NCBI GenBank assembly: GCA_032433765.1
Contig: JAVIAB010000124.1
Location: forward strand, 95,012,345 to 95,076,344
Direction of reading: 5' to 3'
DNA from: Megaustenia siamemsis
Lineage: Eukaryota; Mollusca; Gastropoda; Stylommatophora; Ariophantidae
Length of the DNA stretch: 64,000 nucleotides
This document shows positions 1 to 11,000 of this stretch, piece after piece; the stretch's first letter is position 1; each line of letters opens with the position of its first letter. Under the pieces are notes generated by a model, which ran no database searches, was not told the DNA's origin, and saw only the letters and a program-made list of their open reading frames with translations. The position numbers and the translations under genes were made by a program.

Positions 1-50
1 TGCCTCCTGTATTTTTCCTTCCAGTATTACTTTTAGTTTTATTTTGATTG
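1..50 (-). mobile_element. LINE fragment (family of 30121-31470)
   Basis: The first bases match the continuation of the LINE 3' fragment at 36605-36790. The left edge of the duplicated block therefore lies inside a LINE remnant. It is too short to classify further. Confidence 0.5.
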
Positions 51-129
51 ATTTAGGATTGTGTTATTTATTTATTATTCCTTACACATGTTTCTATCCT
101 TAGCAATTTTGCTTCACTAGTGTGAGGGG

Positions 130-503
130 AAATGAAAAGACGATTGAGGTCACAGAGATGGGATTTCTCAGAAGAATGCTGAAAGTTCCCTGGACAGCTG
201 AAAAGACCAATGAGGAAGTTCTCAAAGAGGCCAAACAAAAAGGAGCTCTTAAAAATCATCAGAAAGAGGCAATCAACGTTTTTCGGGCACATCATGAGAA
301 GAGGAAAGTTGGAATACTTGGTTACAACTGGCAAAATAAAAGGAAAGAGAGATCGCGGGCGACAAAGAGAGAAAATACAGGATAGCTTGGTGTCATGGCA
401 TGGAAAACAGTCAAGAACAGAACTGATACGATGCACTGTAGGTAGAAGATTGTGGAGGGACATGATCACCTACGCCATCCGGTATGGCACATGATGATGA
501 TGA
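130..503 (+). mobile_element. RTE-type LINE 3' end, truncated
   Basis: This is the C-terminal tail of a non-LTR reverse transcriptase ORF in several frames. It includes the pieces [27 protein letters not shown] and KGKRDRGRQREKI, and it finishes in a short (ATG)n tail. The same tail recurs at 4029, 12790, 19340, 36860, 40773 and 58385. The copy is 5'-truncated and broken, so it is not a host gene. Confidence 0.85.
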
Positions 504-1034
504 GTGTGAGGGGTTAGCTGCACAATTTATTTTGCAATGTTTTACTGTTACCTCTTTTTCGAATCGTATTCTTTTCTTTTGTCTAATATTTGATAATGAA
601 GATACGTGTTCGTTTCCTAGCTCGATTGGTCTAAAGGTCAAAAGTCAGGCCCTGGATAAGATCTCTGGTACAATGATGTTATAGTACACTTCACAGTGCC
701 ACTTGGCGTAGAATGCTTTTGACCTATATTACTCGGCCTGGGAAGTAATGGGACACGTGGTATTACTTATCTTGATTACTAAACTTAGTGACTAACCTAC
801 ACTCCAACACGCCTTATTTAGTAACATAAGAGCAGATTGAAGTTGTTTCCCCTAGCAACTCGATTAGTCTCCATTCTTCACCTTTAACTACTTTAACCAC
901 AATTGTCTATGTGCAGTGCCTTGTATCAGTTATGTTATTGGTTGTTACAATGCCAAGACTCCAAGCTATTTTTCTCTCTTTATCTGTATTTTGCCAGTTT
1001 CCGAAAAACGACGATTCTTTCTTTCTGATATATT

Positions 1035-1105
1035 TTTAGTAGTTCCCTTTTGTGTTGACCCTTTCAGAATGTCCTCGTTGGTCTATTTAGCTGTTAAACA
1101 ACGAA
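1035..1105 (-). mobile_element. RTE-type LINE relic
   Basis: About 70 bases resemble the reverse complement of the LINE segment seen at 4285-4350, including the stretch reading AGAATGTCCTC. It is a decayed fragment inside the duplicated block and recurs at 37765-37840. Confidence 0.5.
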
Positions 1106-1422
1106 GAGAGAAAGGTTGTAGCTATTCATCATGTTTACAGTGTATAAGATTGCTAAACACTCTGTTATAAGAATTTCAGGTTAAGAATTCCTAGTATGAT
1201 TTCATTGTCTTTATTTATGCTCTAAAATTAAAAGTAACATTTATATTCAGTAGTGATTAAAAGAAACGAATTACATAACTCACATAAAAACTCATAGGTA
1301 TACGCTACAGCAGAACAAATAACGCAAGGTAGCCATTTGTAAAATTTTATACGTAGCTTAAACACGTACACATTATATATTCTTTTTGTCTCTCTTTCCA
1401 CATTTAAATAAAAGTGCTACAT

Positions 1423-1630
1423 TAAATTTAGGAATTATTCACTCAACAATTGAATCAACCATTATTCTATATTTAAGAATTAGTTACTCAACAATCGAAT
1501 TGATAAATATTTTATATCTGGGAATTCACTACTGAACACTCGAATACACCACTATTTTAGATTTACAGATTGGTCACTCATTAATCGAAATTACCACTAA
1601 TTTAGATTCAGGCACTCAACACTTCAACAT
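1423..1630. repeat. Degenerate 45-bp minisatellite, 4-5 copies
   Basis: The word ACTCAACAAT or a near variant recurs at 1441, 1486, 1531, 1576 and 1614. That gives four intervals of about 45, 45, 45 and 38 bp. The units are AT-rich and well diverged, so the array is old. It is copied at 38153-38360. Confidence 0.65.
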
Positions 1631-2215
1631 TCCATTATTTCTCAATAAACATGAACATATATATTTATGTGTTAGCTCAAAAGTTGTTCTTCCATGTTCT
1701 CGCACTCGAGCATGCAAACTATGTTGTACCTTGACCGATTGATTCATGGTGAGTGTCTGTATTTAAGCGTTATGTTGTTGCTTGCTTACATCTGCAGTTG
1801 ACAAATAGTAGACATGCATTTGCTTTAACTGATTAATGTAAAATATCTGTTTAAATGTTAATATTTTAGTGATCTACAGTGCAATTGACAATAATGAAGA
1901 AATCAAGGGTCACCTTTTCAAATTGGAATAACGTACATTTGAATTAGCGTTTATTGTGTAAAAATAAATATCAATTAACTATAGTGACAGTAAAACATCC
2001 ATTAAATGTTTTCTACATGCTGGAATCAAATTTCACTTTCATTTAAAAGATAAATGTATTTGTGGTTTAGTTTAAAAATATCTGCCCTGTTTGTTCAAAT
2101 TAGAGTAGATTGGGCTCCAATTAGTTCATTTTGAACGTATTGATTGTACTTTTTTCTTAAAGCAAAAAAAAAAAAAAAACGCGTAATTTTGTTCAATGTA
2201 TTTTATAACAATCAA

Positions 2216-3714
2216 TTATCTACGTGCAATGAATCTGATTGTATATGGTTCTGGTACCACAGTAGTTCCATACAATTCTTTCAATGGAGGCGGCCCACGT
2301 GACCTGTCGGCTGGTTCGAATCTGAAACGTTGGAACATGGCAGACAGGAAGAAACAGTTCCATTTTAGCCAGAGACTCTCCCAGGCATGACCTTCTGCCA
2401 ATACTAAAGGGGATGAGCTCTTCCCGGTTGATGAGAGCTCCGTTTTGGTCAATGAATCTCTCTGGTCGAAAGTTTTCAGGGTCTCCCCAGATTTTTTTGT
2501 CGTTATGAACAGAATCGAGAATCGGCCAGAATGTGCTGCCCTTTGGAAAGTGTCCACGAACTTCGAATGATGCATTTACTTCTCGGAGTGTACCAACTGG
2601 AACAAGACTTGCCTTCCGTTGTGTTTCCATAATAACCGCATTCAAATATGTTAATTTAGGTTTTCAGCGATGGTGGGAATGCGAGCAGTTCCCACGTTGG
2701 CCTCAATCTCCTGGTAAACTTTGTCTTGCACTTCAGGGTTGTACAGCATGAAAAGAAGGCACCACAATATGGTTGTACTTGTGGTCTCTGTTCCAGCAAG
2801 AAAAAAAGTGCTCGGATGATCGAAACTAAGTTTTCTTCGTTCAGATTAGTACTCCCACCTTTTTTCAGAATTCTCTTCATTTCTTTGATGTAAGCGGTAA
2901 TAAAGTTATGTGGTTCTTCATTTTCATTGAGTGTGTCTTTGAGTTCTTTAATGTAAACTTTAGAAAACATTTCATTTATATCAACCGAAGCTTTGATCCA
3001 TTTCTTGATGTGAAAGAAATCGCCAGGTAGAATCGTACGAATTTACATGGCGTCAGTAGCTGAATATATCGGACGTACCTGAGTGCGTCTCTTATGCTGA
3101 CAATAAGGTATTGAAAAACAGGCTCTTCGTAGCTGAATCTTTTCCCCACTGCTACAGAACAAATAACGTTGGAAACACCACCGTTAATAGTAGCCTGACG
3201 TCTTCAGGCCTCCCTTTAAGAGCAGCCAGATTTTCAAGAACACATATGACCTCTTCTTGAATTTTTTCAGCCATTATGTTCTTCCCCATCCCAAAATCTG
3301 AGAATATTCAAAGATGTCGTTCTTTGTTCTTTCCAGTTATCGTCCCTTGCTGCAAATATCCCTTTATTATATTCTCCCAGGAGATCGTTACCAACGATAG
3401 TTTGAGAGTTAGTTATGCTGTCAGCATGTTTGGTCACAATTTCTTTAATGGTGCTATAATCATTGACAAGAATCTGCAGTTGACCTCCAATATCCAGACT
3501 ATAAATGTCGCCGGCTTTCTTTTTCCACTCTCTCATTTTAGGCCTCAGGTTTCCGCCCATCATAAAAAAGTGTCCAAAAAATGGCCACGTTTGACTGGAA
3601 AGGTGGAATATTGTATTTGGTGTAGCCACGTCTTAACTTTGTCCATATCCAGAATATGGTTAATAATGTCAGAGCTGGTAGCAAAGCCAAGCAGTGCTGT
3701 CAGTGAGTGTCATT
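2216..3714 (-). pseudogene. Cytochrome P450, CYP2-clan-like, frame-broken copy
   Basis: This is the counterpart of the P450 at 38947-40454. The same protein pieces appear in several frames: PWPFFGHFFMMGG near the N terminus, the C-helix WKEQR, the K-helix ETQR, RPERF, and the heme-binding loop FSIGRRSCLG. Against the second copy I count about ten small indels, near 2351, 2547, 2663, 2804, 3033, 3190, 3290, 3399, 3587 and 3685. Nearly all are 1-3 bases and several fall in A or G runs. No large deletion or accumulated nonsense substitution is visible. A genuine pseudogene would normally also carry substitutions, so I infer that most breaks are sequence errors at a low-quality contig end. As written, the frame cannot encode an enzyme. 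Confidence 0.85.
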
Positions 3715-4028
3715 GTAGATGGTTATGGCACGGTTCCTGTGATGTAAGCACATGTTAAAATATGTTTAATTTATTGAACATAAATAATATAATGTTAACA
3801 TTGTAGTAATGTTTCATGTAACGAATGCAAAAGTTGAAAGTTTTAAATTAAGTAAAATCAGATGAATGCCTGCGTGACTTGATAGATCTTAAAGTCATAA
3901 AATATAAATATCTAATCCCAAAAATTCAAAGGATCATTACAGGCACTGGTAGAGAGGAAGGGGGGGGGGGGGTTAGAGAGGGGAAGGAAGATTACGTGAG
4001 AATGACGACGTGAAAGTCTTGAGAGATG

Positions 4029-4390
4029 TTCTCCTCATCATCATCATGTGCCATACCGGTTGGCGCAGGCGATCATATCCTTCCACAATCTTCTATCCAC
4101 CGCGCATCGTATCAACTCTGTTGTTGACTGTTTTCCATGTCATGATACCAAGCCATTAAATATTTTCTCACTTTGCCGTCCACGATCCCTCCCTTCCTGA
4201 ATCTTGCCAGTTGTAATCAAATATTCCAACTTTCTTCTTCTCGTGAAGTGCGAGGAAAATGTTGATTGTTTCTTTCTGATGTTTCCTGGAGCTCCTTTTT
4301 TGTGTGGCTTCTTTAAGAATGTCCTCATTGATATGTTTAGCTGTCCAGAGAACATTCAACATTCCTCTGAGAAACCTCATTATGTGTTCT
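4029..4390 (-). mobile_element. RTE-type LINE 3' end, inverted
   Basis: On the minus strand it encodes MRFLRGMLNVLWTA and further pieces of the RT tail, and ends in the (ATG)n tail that reads TCATCATCATC on the plus strand at 4034-4048. With the plus-strand copy at 130-503 it brackets the P450 in inverted orientation. Confidence 0.82.
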
Positions 4391-4493
4391 AAAGATGTTC
4401 TAAGAATAACTATCTCCTCCCTTGAACAGCTGGACCAAGGGAGATGACTTTCAGTAATTCAAATCTTATTTACTTGTTCATGGAGCATGGCTT

Positions 4494-4593
4494 NNNNNNN
4501 NNNNNNNNNNNNNNNNNNNNNNNNNNNNNNNNNNNNNNNNNNNNNNNNNNNNNNNNNNNNNNNNNNNNNNNNNNNNNNNNNNNNNNNNNNNNN
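4494..4593. other. Assembly gap of exactly 100 N
   Basis: There are one hundred consecutive N, a common placeholder for a gap of unknown size. Sequence after the gap does not continue the duplicated block as copy 2 does after 41238, so the gap joins two contig ends. Confidence 0.97.
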
Positions 4594-5375
4594 TTCTTTG
4601 CTTTTCTGTTGGCGTCTTCTGGTGTTTTCTGTCCTAGTGACTCTAGTATTCCTTTATCCATCTCTTTCTCGGTCTTCCTCTTAATCTGGCATTTTCGTAG
4701 CGTTTGTTTATGGCTCTTTGAGTCATTGTTAGTTCCTTTTGTCTTGTTATGTGGCCGAACCAATTTGTCTGTTGTTTCTTTATGTCTTCGTTGGCTGGTT
4801 CAATCTCGAGTTTGTTCCTTTGATCGGTGTTTCTCACTCTGTCCCTTAAGCTGTTTCCTGTCATTCTTCTGACACATTTCATTTCGGTGGTCGCTATCTT
4901 TCTTATTGTTCTTGAGTCCAGCGTCCAATTCTGGCACTGATAGCACAGAGTTGGTAGAAAAAATTGATTTGTATATTGCCCTTTTTGCCTCCGTAGTTAA
5001 TCTTTTGTTTTTCAATAGTGTTGATACTTGGTCTATAACTAGGCATGCTTTGTTACACCTTATGTCTATCTCTGTCTCTTGGTTATTGTTTTGTGTTAAC
5101 GTGCCACCCAGGTATTTAAAATTGTCTAGTTGCTTCAGAGTTGTATTATATATTATGATGTTTAGTTTTTCTTTCTTTCTCGATATTGCCATTACTTCGG
5201 TTTTGCTTATGTTGATCTTCATTTTGTATTGTTTACAAGTGTTGTTTAGCCTGTTGATATGTTCTTGCAGGTCCTTAATTGTTTCATGTATCAGAACTTG
5301 GTCGTCTGCAAATAGTATTTCATTTATTTCTTCCTCTCTTCTGCTGTTTTCCGGTACATACATTGAAGCCAATAA
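4594..5375 (-). mobile_element. LINE reverse transcriptase, C-terminal half
   Basis: The minus strand reads ILFADDQVLIHETIKDLQEH, carrying the RT catalytic FADD motif. It continues with KINISKTEVM and LDNFKYLGGTLTQNN, and after a frame change with KKQQTNWFGHITRQ and RGRPRKRWIKEY. This is the 3' half of a non-LTR retrotransposon; the 5' side ends near 5375 and the 3' end is lost in the gap. Its sequence differs from the RTE family at 8090-10710. Confidence 0.85.
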
Positions 5376-5545
5376 CAGACACAGCGAAACGGCTTTCCAT
5401 AGTAACTAGTCTTTAAGGAAAGAAAGACACATGACATGAATGTTTATATGATTATCGGCACCAACTATTTATTAGAGTGAGTAGAATATTAACAAACAAC
5501 GATTAAAAAAAGCTGAGGAGAAGCCTGTATGCGATTTTAAAGTCA

Positions 5546-5546
<1 letters not shown>

Positions 5547-5613
<67 letters not shown>

Positions 5614-5620
5614 CGTCTCT
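5547..5620. repeat. (CT)n microsatellite
   Basis: This is a nearly pure CT run of about 74 bases. It lies immediately before the module at 5632. Confidence 0.97.
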
Positions 5621-5631
5621 CTGCGATCACG

Positions 5632-5960
5632 ACTCAATCAGAGTAGGATTCCAGACTCTCACATGAAGTCAGCTGTCAGGCTAAGGGTGTTGATCGCCGC
5701 CACAGACAGAACATCACAATTAGAGTCTGCCAGATCCACTCTGATTGAACACCTGTTAAAACGTTGCACTGCGTTCTGCGCCAGTGGCCCAGTGCATCCG
5801 ATTTCAGACAGCATTTTATTCATGTTTGCTTTCCTTAACCCTTGATTGTCCCCAATCTTCCTGCAAGGCAGCAGATTGTCTTTTCTGTAGGGGCATTCTG
5901 CCCTTAGATGGTCGGCCCTCCCAGGTCGACGTTCACCATCTGCCCGAGTTACTAGAGGTG
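5632..5960. repeat. Satellite-associated junction module, copy 1
   Basis: This segment matches 29048-29320, which lacks about 48 bases present here. It begins at CAATCAGAGT and contains CATGAAGTCAG, CTTCCTGCAAGGCAGCA and GGTCGGCCCTCCCAGG. In both places a simple or tandem array precedes it and a ~34-38 bp array follows. I recognise no protein or RNA in it. Confidence 0.8.
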
Positions 5961-6515
5961 ACTAACACAAACATGCACACAAAAAGACACGAGATGTGAC
6001 TAACATAAACATGCACACAAAGATATGAGACATCACTAACCCATACATGCACAAACAAAGATATGACACATGACCAACACAGATACACACTAAGACATGA
6101 GATATGACCAAACACAGACACACATAAAGATATGAGACATGACCAACACGGACACACCAAGACACGAGATATGACCAACATGACACACACCAAGATATGA
6201 GACATGACCAGCACACACACAAGCTAAGATATGAGCCATGGCTTGCAAAGAAACACACTAAGATATGAGCCATGGCTAGCACAGAAACACATTAAGATAT
6301 GAGCCATGGCTAGCACGGAAATACACTAAGATATGAGCCATGGCCAGCACAGAAAAACACCAAAATATGAGCCATGGCTTCACGGAAACACACCAAGACA
6401 CGAACCATGTCTAGCACAGAAACACATCAAGATACCAGCCATGACTAGCACGGAAACACATTAAGACATGAACCATGGCCAGTACGGAAATACACCAAGA
6501 TATGAGCCATGGGCA
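5960..6515. repeat. Minisatellite of ~34-38 bp units
   Basis: Units are built on GACTAACACAGACATGCAC in the first half and GATATGAGCCATGGCTAGCAC in the second, where the period is about 34 bp. Open frames on the minus strand are by-products of the array. The same family lies at 29320-30020. Confidence 0.88.
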
Positions 6516-6978
6516 TCAGGAACCGTGTACCCCACCCAGAAACCATGGCATGTTCGCTAGAAGTAGAACAGTCTGAACTATCAGGAGGAACACCTTGTTG
6601 CTAGAACTGGGGTGTAGGAGACATGGCAATGCCCTGTCTGCAGTGGCACCAATCTGTTCCAAAGTCCATAGACCACGGAACATGTCAAGAGCAGACGATG
6701 AAGCAGTCACTGGGTGAACACGGAGAGAAAGGAAAGTGATTCATTTATACCGTAAGAATAGAGACTAACCAGCTGACATTGCAAAGCTACAACAAAGGAA
6801 AGTCTGGCCTCAAAGATCGAAAAAAGTCAAGAAACAAAAATGGCATCATAGAAATTCTGCAGCAGGCCAGACACAGCTGTTTCAACAAAGCAAAGCGCAT
6901 CTCTCCACAATCTCCTGTAACATACATGGGTATGAAAATATAAAAAAAAGAAAAGGAAAAAGAAAATATAAACAAAAA
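6516..6978. other. No gene recognised
   Basis: This is unique-looking sequence after the array. No splice-linked coding segment or known repeat is visible. A first exon for GPCR gene C was looked for here and not found. Confidence 0.4.
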
Positions 6979-7080
6979 ATTAAACAGAGCTATTAAAAAA
7001 ATTAAACAGAGCTATTAAAAAAACTAAACAGAGCTATTACAAAACTAAACAGAGCTATTAAAAAATGAAACAAAGCTACT
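6978..7080. repeat. ~21-bp tandem repeat, about five copies
   Basis: The phrase AAACAGAGCTATTA is repeated about five times with A-rich spacers of variable length. Confidence 0.85.
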
Positions 7081-7084
7081 AAGT

Positions 7085-7803
7085 TAGACAACATTCCCAG
7101 GCTAGATGCTATGAATGTTGGGGACACTGAATCTGAAGTGTGTGGTTACATTGCCAGCAGCAATTCTCTGCTTACACAAGAAACAAGTTGCTTTTACAGT
7201 TCCAACACCTAATATGGTTATTATGGTCCATCCCTTTGACATTCAGTCATTTCCACGATTTATTACATCTCGTATGGAAGTATTCGTGACTTCACACTCT
7301 GGTCTATGTATTTAAACATAATTAAAGCTAAACTATTACGACTTGACATTATTTCTGGTGATACCGGTGCATTTATAGTGGGTAGGAAGTAGAGGTCGCG
7401 TGTCATGCGTAATCACACCGCAGTATAATGTTAGGATTTATATTTCTTGTTTTAGAAGAACTAAGCCCTTGCATCTATGGGAAACCCGCTGCCGTGATTA
7501 GCAAGCGATCAGTTTAATCTACTCTGTCATCAACTCTCATATAAAAAGGACAATTCTTTCTTGTTTTAATTTTTTTGTATCGTATCATCATTATCAATTT
7601 ACCATTCTAATACCTATCGATGCATGTTTATCATAGTAAGTTCATGTACTGTGTTAATATCCTTCCATTTTATAACAAAAGAAATAAATTTGCATAAAGA
7701 CATTGTCTTATTATAACGATTATAGGCCTCAGACGAGACAAATCCACAACCATGACTTTATTTATTTCTTTTCTAAAAAAAAAAACATAATCTCTCCATG
7801 AAG
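7085..7803. other. Upstream/intronic sequence of GPCR gene C
   Basis: No TM1-type exon, as seen in genes A and B, is recognisable. A polypyrimidine and A-rich stretch leads to the acceptor at 7802-7803. Exon 1 of gene C may be missing or may lie outside this contig. Confidence 0.4.
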
Positions 7804-8018
7804 GCCTGGCTCTTTCTGACCTCTGCTGTCTCTCAACATCAATGTGGACAAGCATATGTTTCAACCCATCATTCATGTTTGCGGACATTCCATTTCACGC
7901 CATTGAATATCAGTACCTAACAGGAGCTATACCACATACGACGTTCACTCGGATAACAGCCTGGATCACAGCCTTCATAACACTAGAGAGGTGTTTGTGT
8001 ATAACAGTACCACTAAAG
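7804..8018 (+). CDS. GPCR gene C exon 2
   Basis: It is 215 bp, the same length as exon 2 of genes A and B. It begins GLALSDLCCL if joined to a phase-1 donor, and ends before the donor GTTAGT at 8019. Confidence 0.82.
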
Positions 8019-11000
8019 GTTAGTTTTATTTGAATTGCTTGATATATTTACCATAAACACATTTAACCAGAAGCGGTGTCTTATATCAGATTCATCATCA
8101 TCAAGTACCGGGCCTGCTGGCGTAGGTGAACATGTCTCTCCACAACTTTCGATCTCGACGGTTATTTATCATTTCGGTTGTTGACCTTCTGCGGGGCCAT
8201 TCTCTTAAGCTGTCTGTTATTTTTTCTCTTTGCTTCCCTCTATCTCTTCGTCCCTCAATTTTTCTAGTTGTTACAATATATTCCAGTTGTTCTCTTCTCA
8301 TTACATGTCCACAAAAATGATTGTTTCTTCCTAATATCGGAGATCAGCTCACTTTTTGCTTTGACTTCTCTCAGAACATCTTCATTACTCTTCTAAGCTG
8401 TCCATGGTACTCTCAACATTTTTCTGTAAAACCACATTTCTACAGACTCCAGTGATTTTCTTGTCTGTTGTCCTATTGTCCATGATTCGCATCCATATGT
8501 AAAGACTGGCTCTACGTAACATTTAAGAACTCTCTTTCTTGTTTCTATTGTCAAAAATGGATTGCATAGTATCTTCCTCATTTTTTTGGAAAGCTGCTTT
8601 TGCCTGAGCCATTCTGCATCTCACCTCTTTTGTACATCTTCCGTCTGAGGTTAACAAAGTTCCCAAATATTTAATTCATTTACCTGTTTTTAATTTGTTC
8701 CACGTGTCTTTATTTGAACTGAGGTGATGTCTCTTTCTTTGTTGTTACCATTACCTCTGTCTCTTTGCTATTAAGGCTGAGTCCTTTATTTTTTCTTTCT
8801 TTCACTATAATATCCAACATTTCTTGTAACTCATTTTCACTCTTAGCGATTAAGACTGTATCATCAGCATACCTTAGATTATTTATATTATAACCTCCAA
8901 TTGTTATTCCAGGCATGCCCCTTATGGATCTTAAAATAATCTCACTATAAATATTAAACAAATCTGGTGACAGCACACAACCTTGTCTAACACCCTGTTT
9001 TATTTGTTGAAACATTCCCAATTGGTTTGCATTTCTTACGGCCGCTGTTTGTTGCCAGTACATGTTCTTTATTATTTTTAGATCTTTGCTGTCTACGGTT
9101 ACGCTTTCTAAAATTGTGATTATTACTTGGTGCTTTGCTTTGTCAAATGCCTTGGTATAATCTATGAATCATAGGTATAGATCTGTTTTCACCTCTATGG
9201 CTCTTTCTACTAAAGATCTTATGATATACAATGTATATATGGCATTGCTCGTTCCTTTACCTCCAAGAAATCCACACTGTTCATCGCTAATTTCTGATTT
9301 TGTTTCGCACTCTTCGCATGATGATTCTTAGTAATATCTTAGTCATATGACGCATAAGGCTTATTGTGCGATGATCATCGCATTCAATCGCACCCGATTT
9401 CTTTGGTAGGGCTATGAATATTGATTTGAGCATGTCGTCTGGTATATATCCGCTGTTGTAGATATCATTCAATATTTTTGTTATTATTTCTATTTCAAAA
9501 TCACCCATGGTTTCAATCTCTTCTTTAGTTATATTATCTGGTCCAGGAGCTTTGCCTGCTTTCATATTGCGCAAGGTGTCTTCAACTTCTTATCTGAGTA
9601 ATTCTGGTCCTTCTCCATTATCCTTAATATTTACTTCTGTTCGTTCATCATTATAAAGATCTTTAATATATTCTGTCCATCGTTCCCTTATGTTTTCTTG
9701 ATCAATCAACAGTTGTCCTTCCTTTGATATTAAACATCCAGTTTTTCATTGCGTTTTTCTTCCTGTTAATTCCTCAATTTGTTTGTATATAGCTTTAGCA
9801 TCTCCTTTTTGTTGCATTTCAATCTCTTTGCATCTCTCTTTTAGCCATGCTTCTTTTGCTTCATTGCATTTTATTACAATTTCTTTATTTAACATCTTAT
9901 ACTCATCTTTATTTTCTTTCTTTCGCCTTCTTGTATCCAGTGACTGCAAAATGTCATCTGTCATCCATTTCTTTCTTGAATTTTCCTCACTGGTGGTATG
10001 AACTCTTTTGATATTTGTTGCATTGATTCTTTCAGCATTTCCCACTGTTCGTTAATGCTTTGCATCTTCTCTATTGCATTGTACCGGTTCTGAATTGTGA
10101 TTTTGTATTTGTCTTGCAGCTTCTTGTCTGATTTGAGTAAATATAAATTTAACTTGATGTTAACTGATGCTCGTTTTGTTATTTTTAATTTTACTCTAAG
10201 TGTTCCCATAATTGGTACATGATCACTATTGCAATCTGCCCCTGGTCTAGTTTTCACACACACCAGACTGTTTCTAAATCTATTGCTTATTATTATATAA
10301 TCAATGTGATTACGTGCGTTGCCTCCTGGGCTTATCCATGTCCACTGACGTCTTGGATGTTGCTTAAACCAGGTGTTTCCTACCATCATGTTGTGTGTTC
10401 TTGCCCAGTCAATAAGTTTCTCACCTCTTTCATTCCTCTCGCCTAAGCCATAATGACCAACTACTTCCTCAACTCTTTCCTTTCCTACTTTTGCGTTAAA
10501 ATCCCCTAGAACTATGGTGTTTTCATGTGGTTTGCATTTATGAAGTACCTCATTTAACGCATTGTACAATTTATCAATTATTTTCTCTAGACTGTCTGCT
10601 GTTGGTGCATAAACTTGTATAAGATTTATATCTATTGGCTTTCCATTCAATTTCACTAATATGAACGAGGGTTTTCTATAGTAAAAGCATACAGATGCAA
10701 CAAAATGCATAGACGTGTAAAGATGCTTTAAAGCTGATGATAATAATGAAATTTAAAAAAAAGGAACAAGTTAGACGATAACAGCTTTACGTAGCGGAGA
10801 AACAAAACAAAAATAGAACAACGTTTCGGCCAAGAAGGCCTTCAGCTGGAACAACAAACAAACGTCTTGTATAGTACACTTATGGTGAGCCCAAGCATCT
10901 GACGATTTGTGGCTTGACTTTTGTACGACTAGTCGTGGTAATATTATTTTTTGAATCGTATCCCTGATATATTCATATCTCTTTCATTCTGCGATCAGTC

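Larger units (their letters stand above)
506..2215. other. AT-rich intergenic stretch, no gene seen
   Basis: I see no coding segment here. It holds a small inverted RTE relic at about 1035-1105, a degenerate 45-bp tandem repeat at 1423-1630, and a poly-A run of about 17 bases near 2162-2180, just beyond the 3' end of the P450. Confidence 0.6.
1..4493. repeat. Segmental duplication, copy 1 (P450 block)
   Basis: This block matches 36731-41238 over its whole length, in the same orientation. By eye the two copies differ almost entirely by 1-4 base insertions or deletions, many in homopolymers, with very few substitutions. The match starts at the window edge, so the block may extend further left, and it stops exactly at the N gap. 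It contains a LINE sliver at 1-50, an RTE 3' end, a 45-bp degenerate minisatellite, a broken P450 and a second, inverted RTE 3' end. Confidence 0.93.

Noticed and set aside
5933..6282. Hydrophobic Cys/Val-rich frames of 95-106 codons
   Set aside because: Translations of the ~34-38 bp array. Similar frames appear in the second array at 29475-29783.
6516..7803. Exon 1 of GPCR gene C
   Set aside because: I searched the plus strand for a TM1 segment like FGIVAN or [10 protein letters not shown] followed by a phase-1 donor and found none.
9961..10710. 249-codon frame as a craniofacial-development-protein-like host gene
   Set aside because: It is the endonuclease of an RTE LINE, followed by RT motifs on the same strand.
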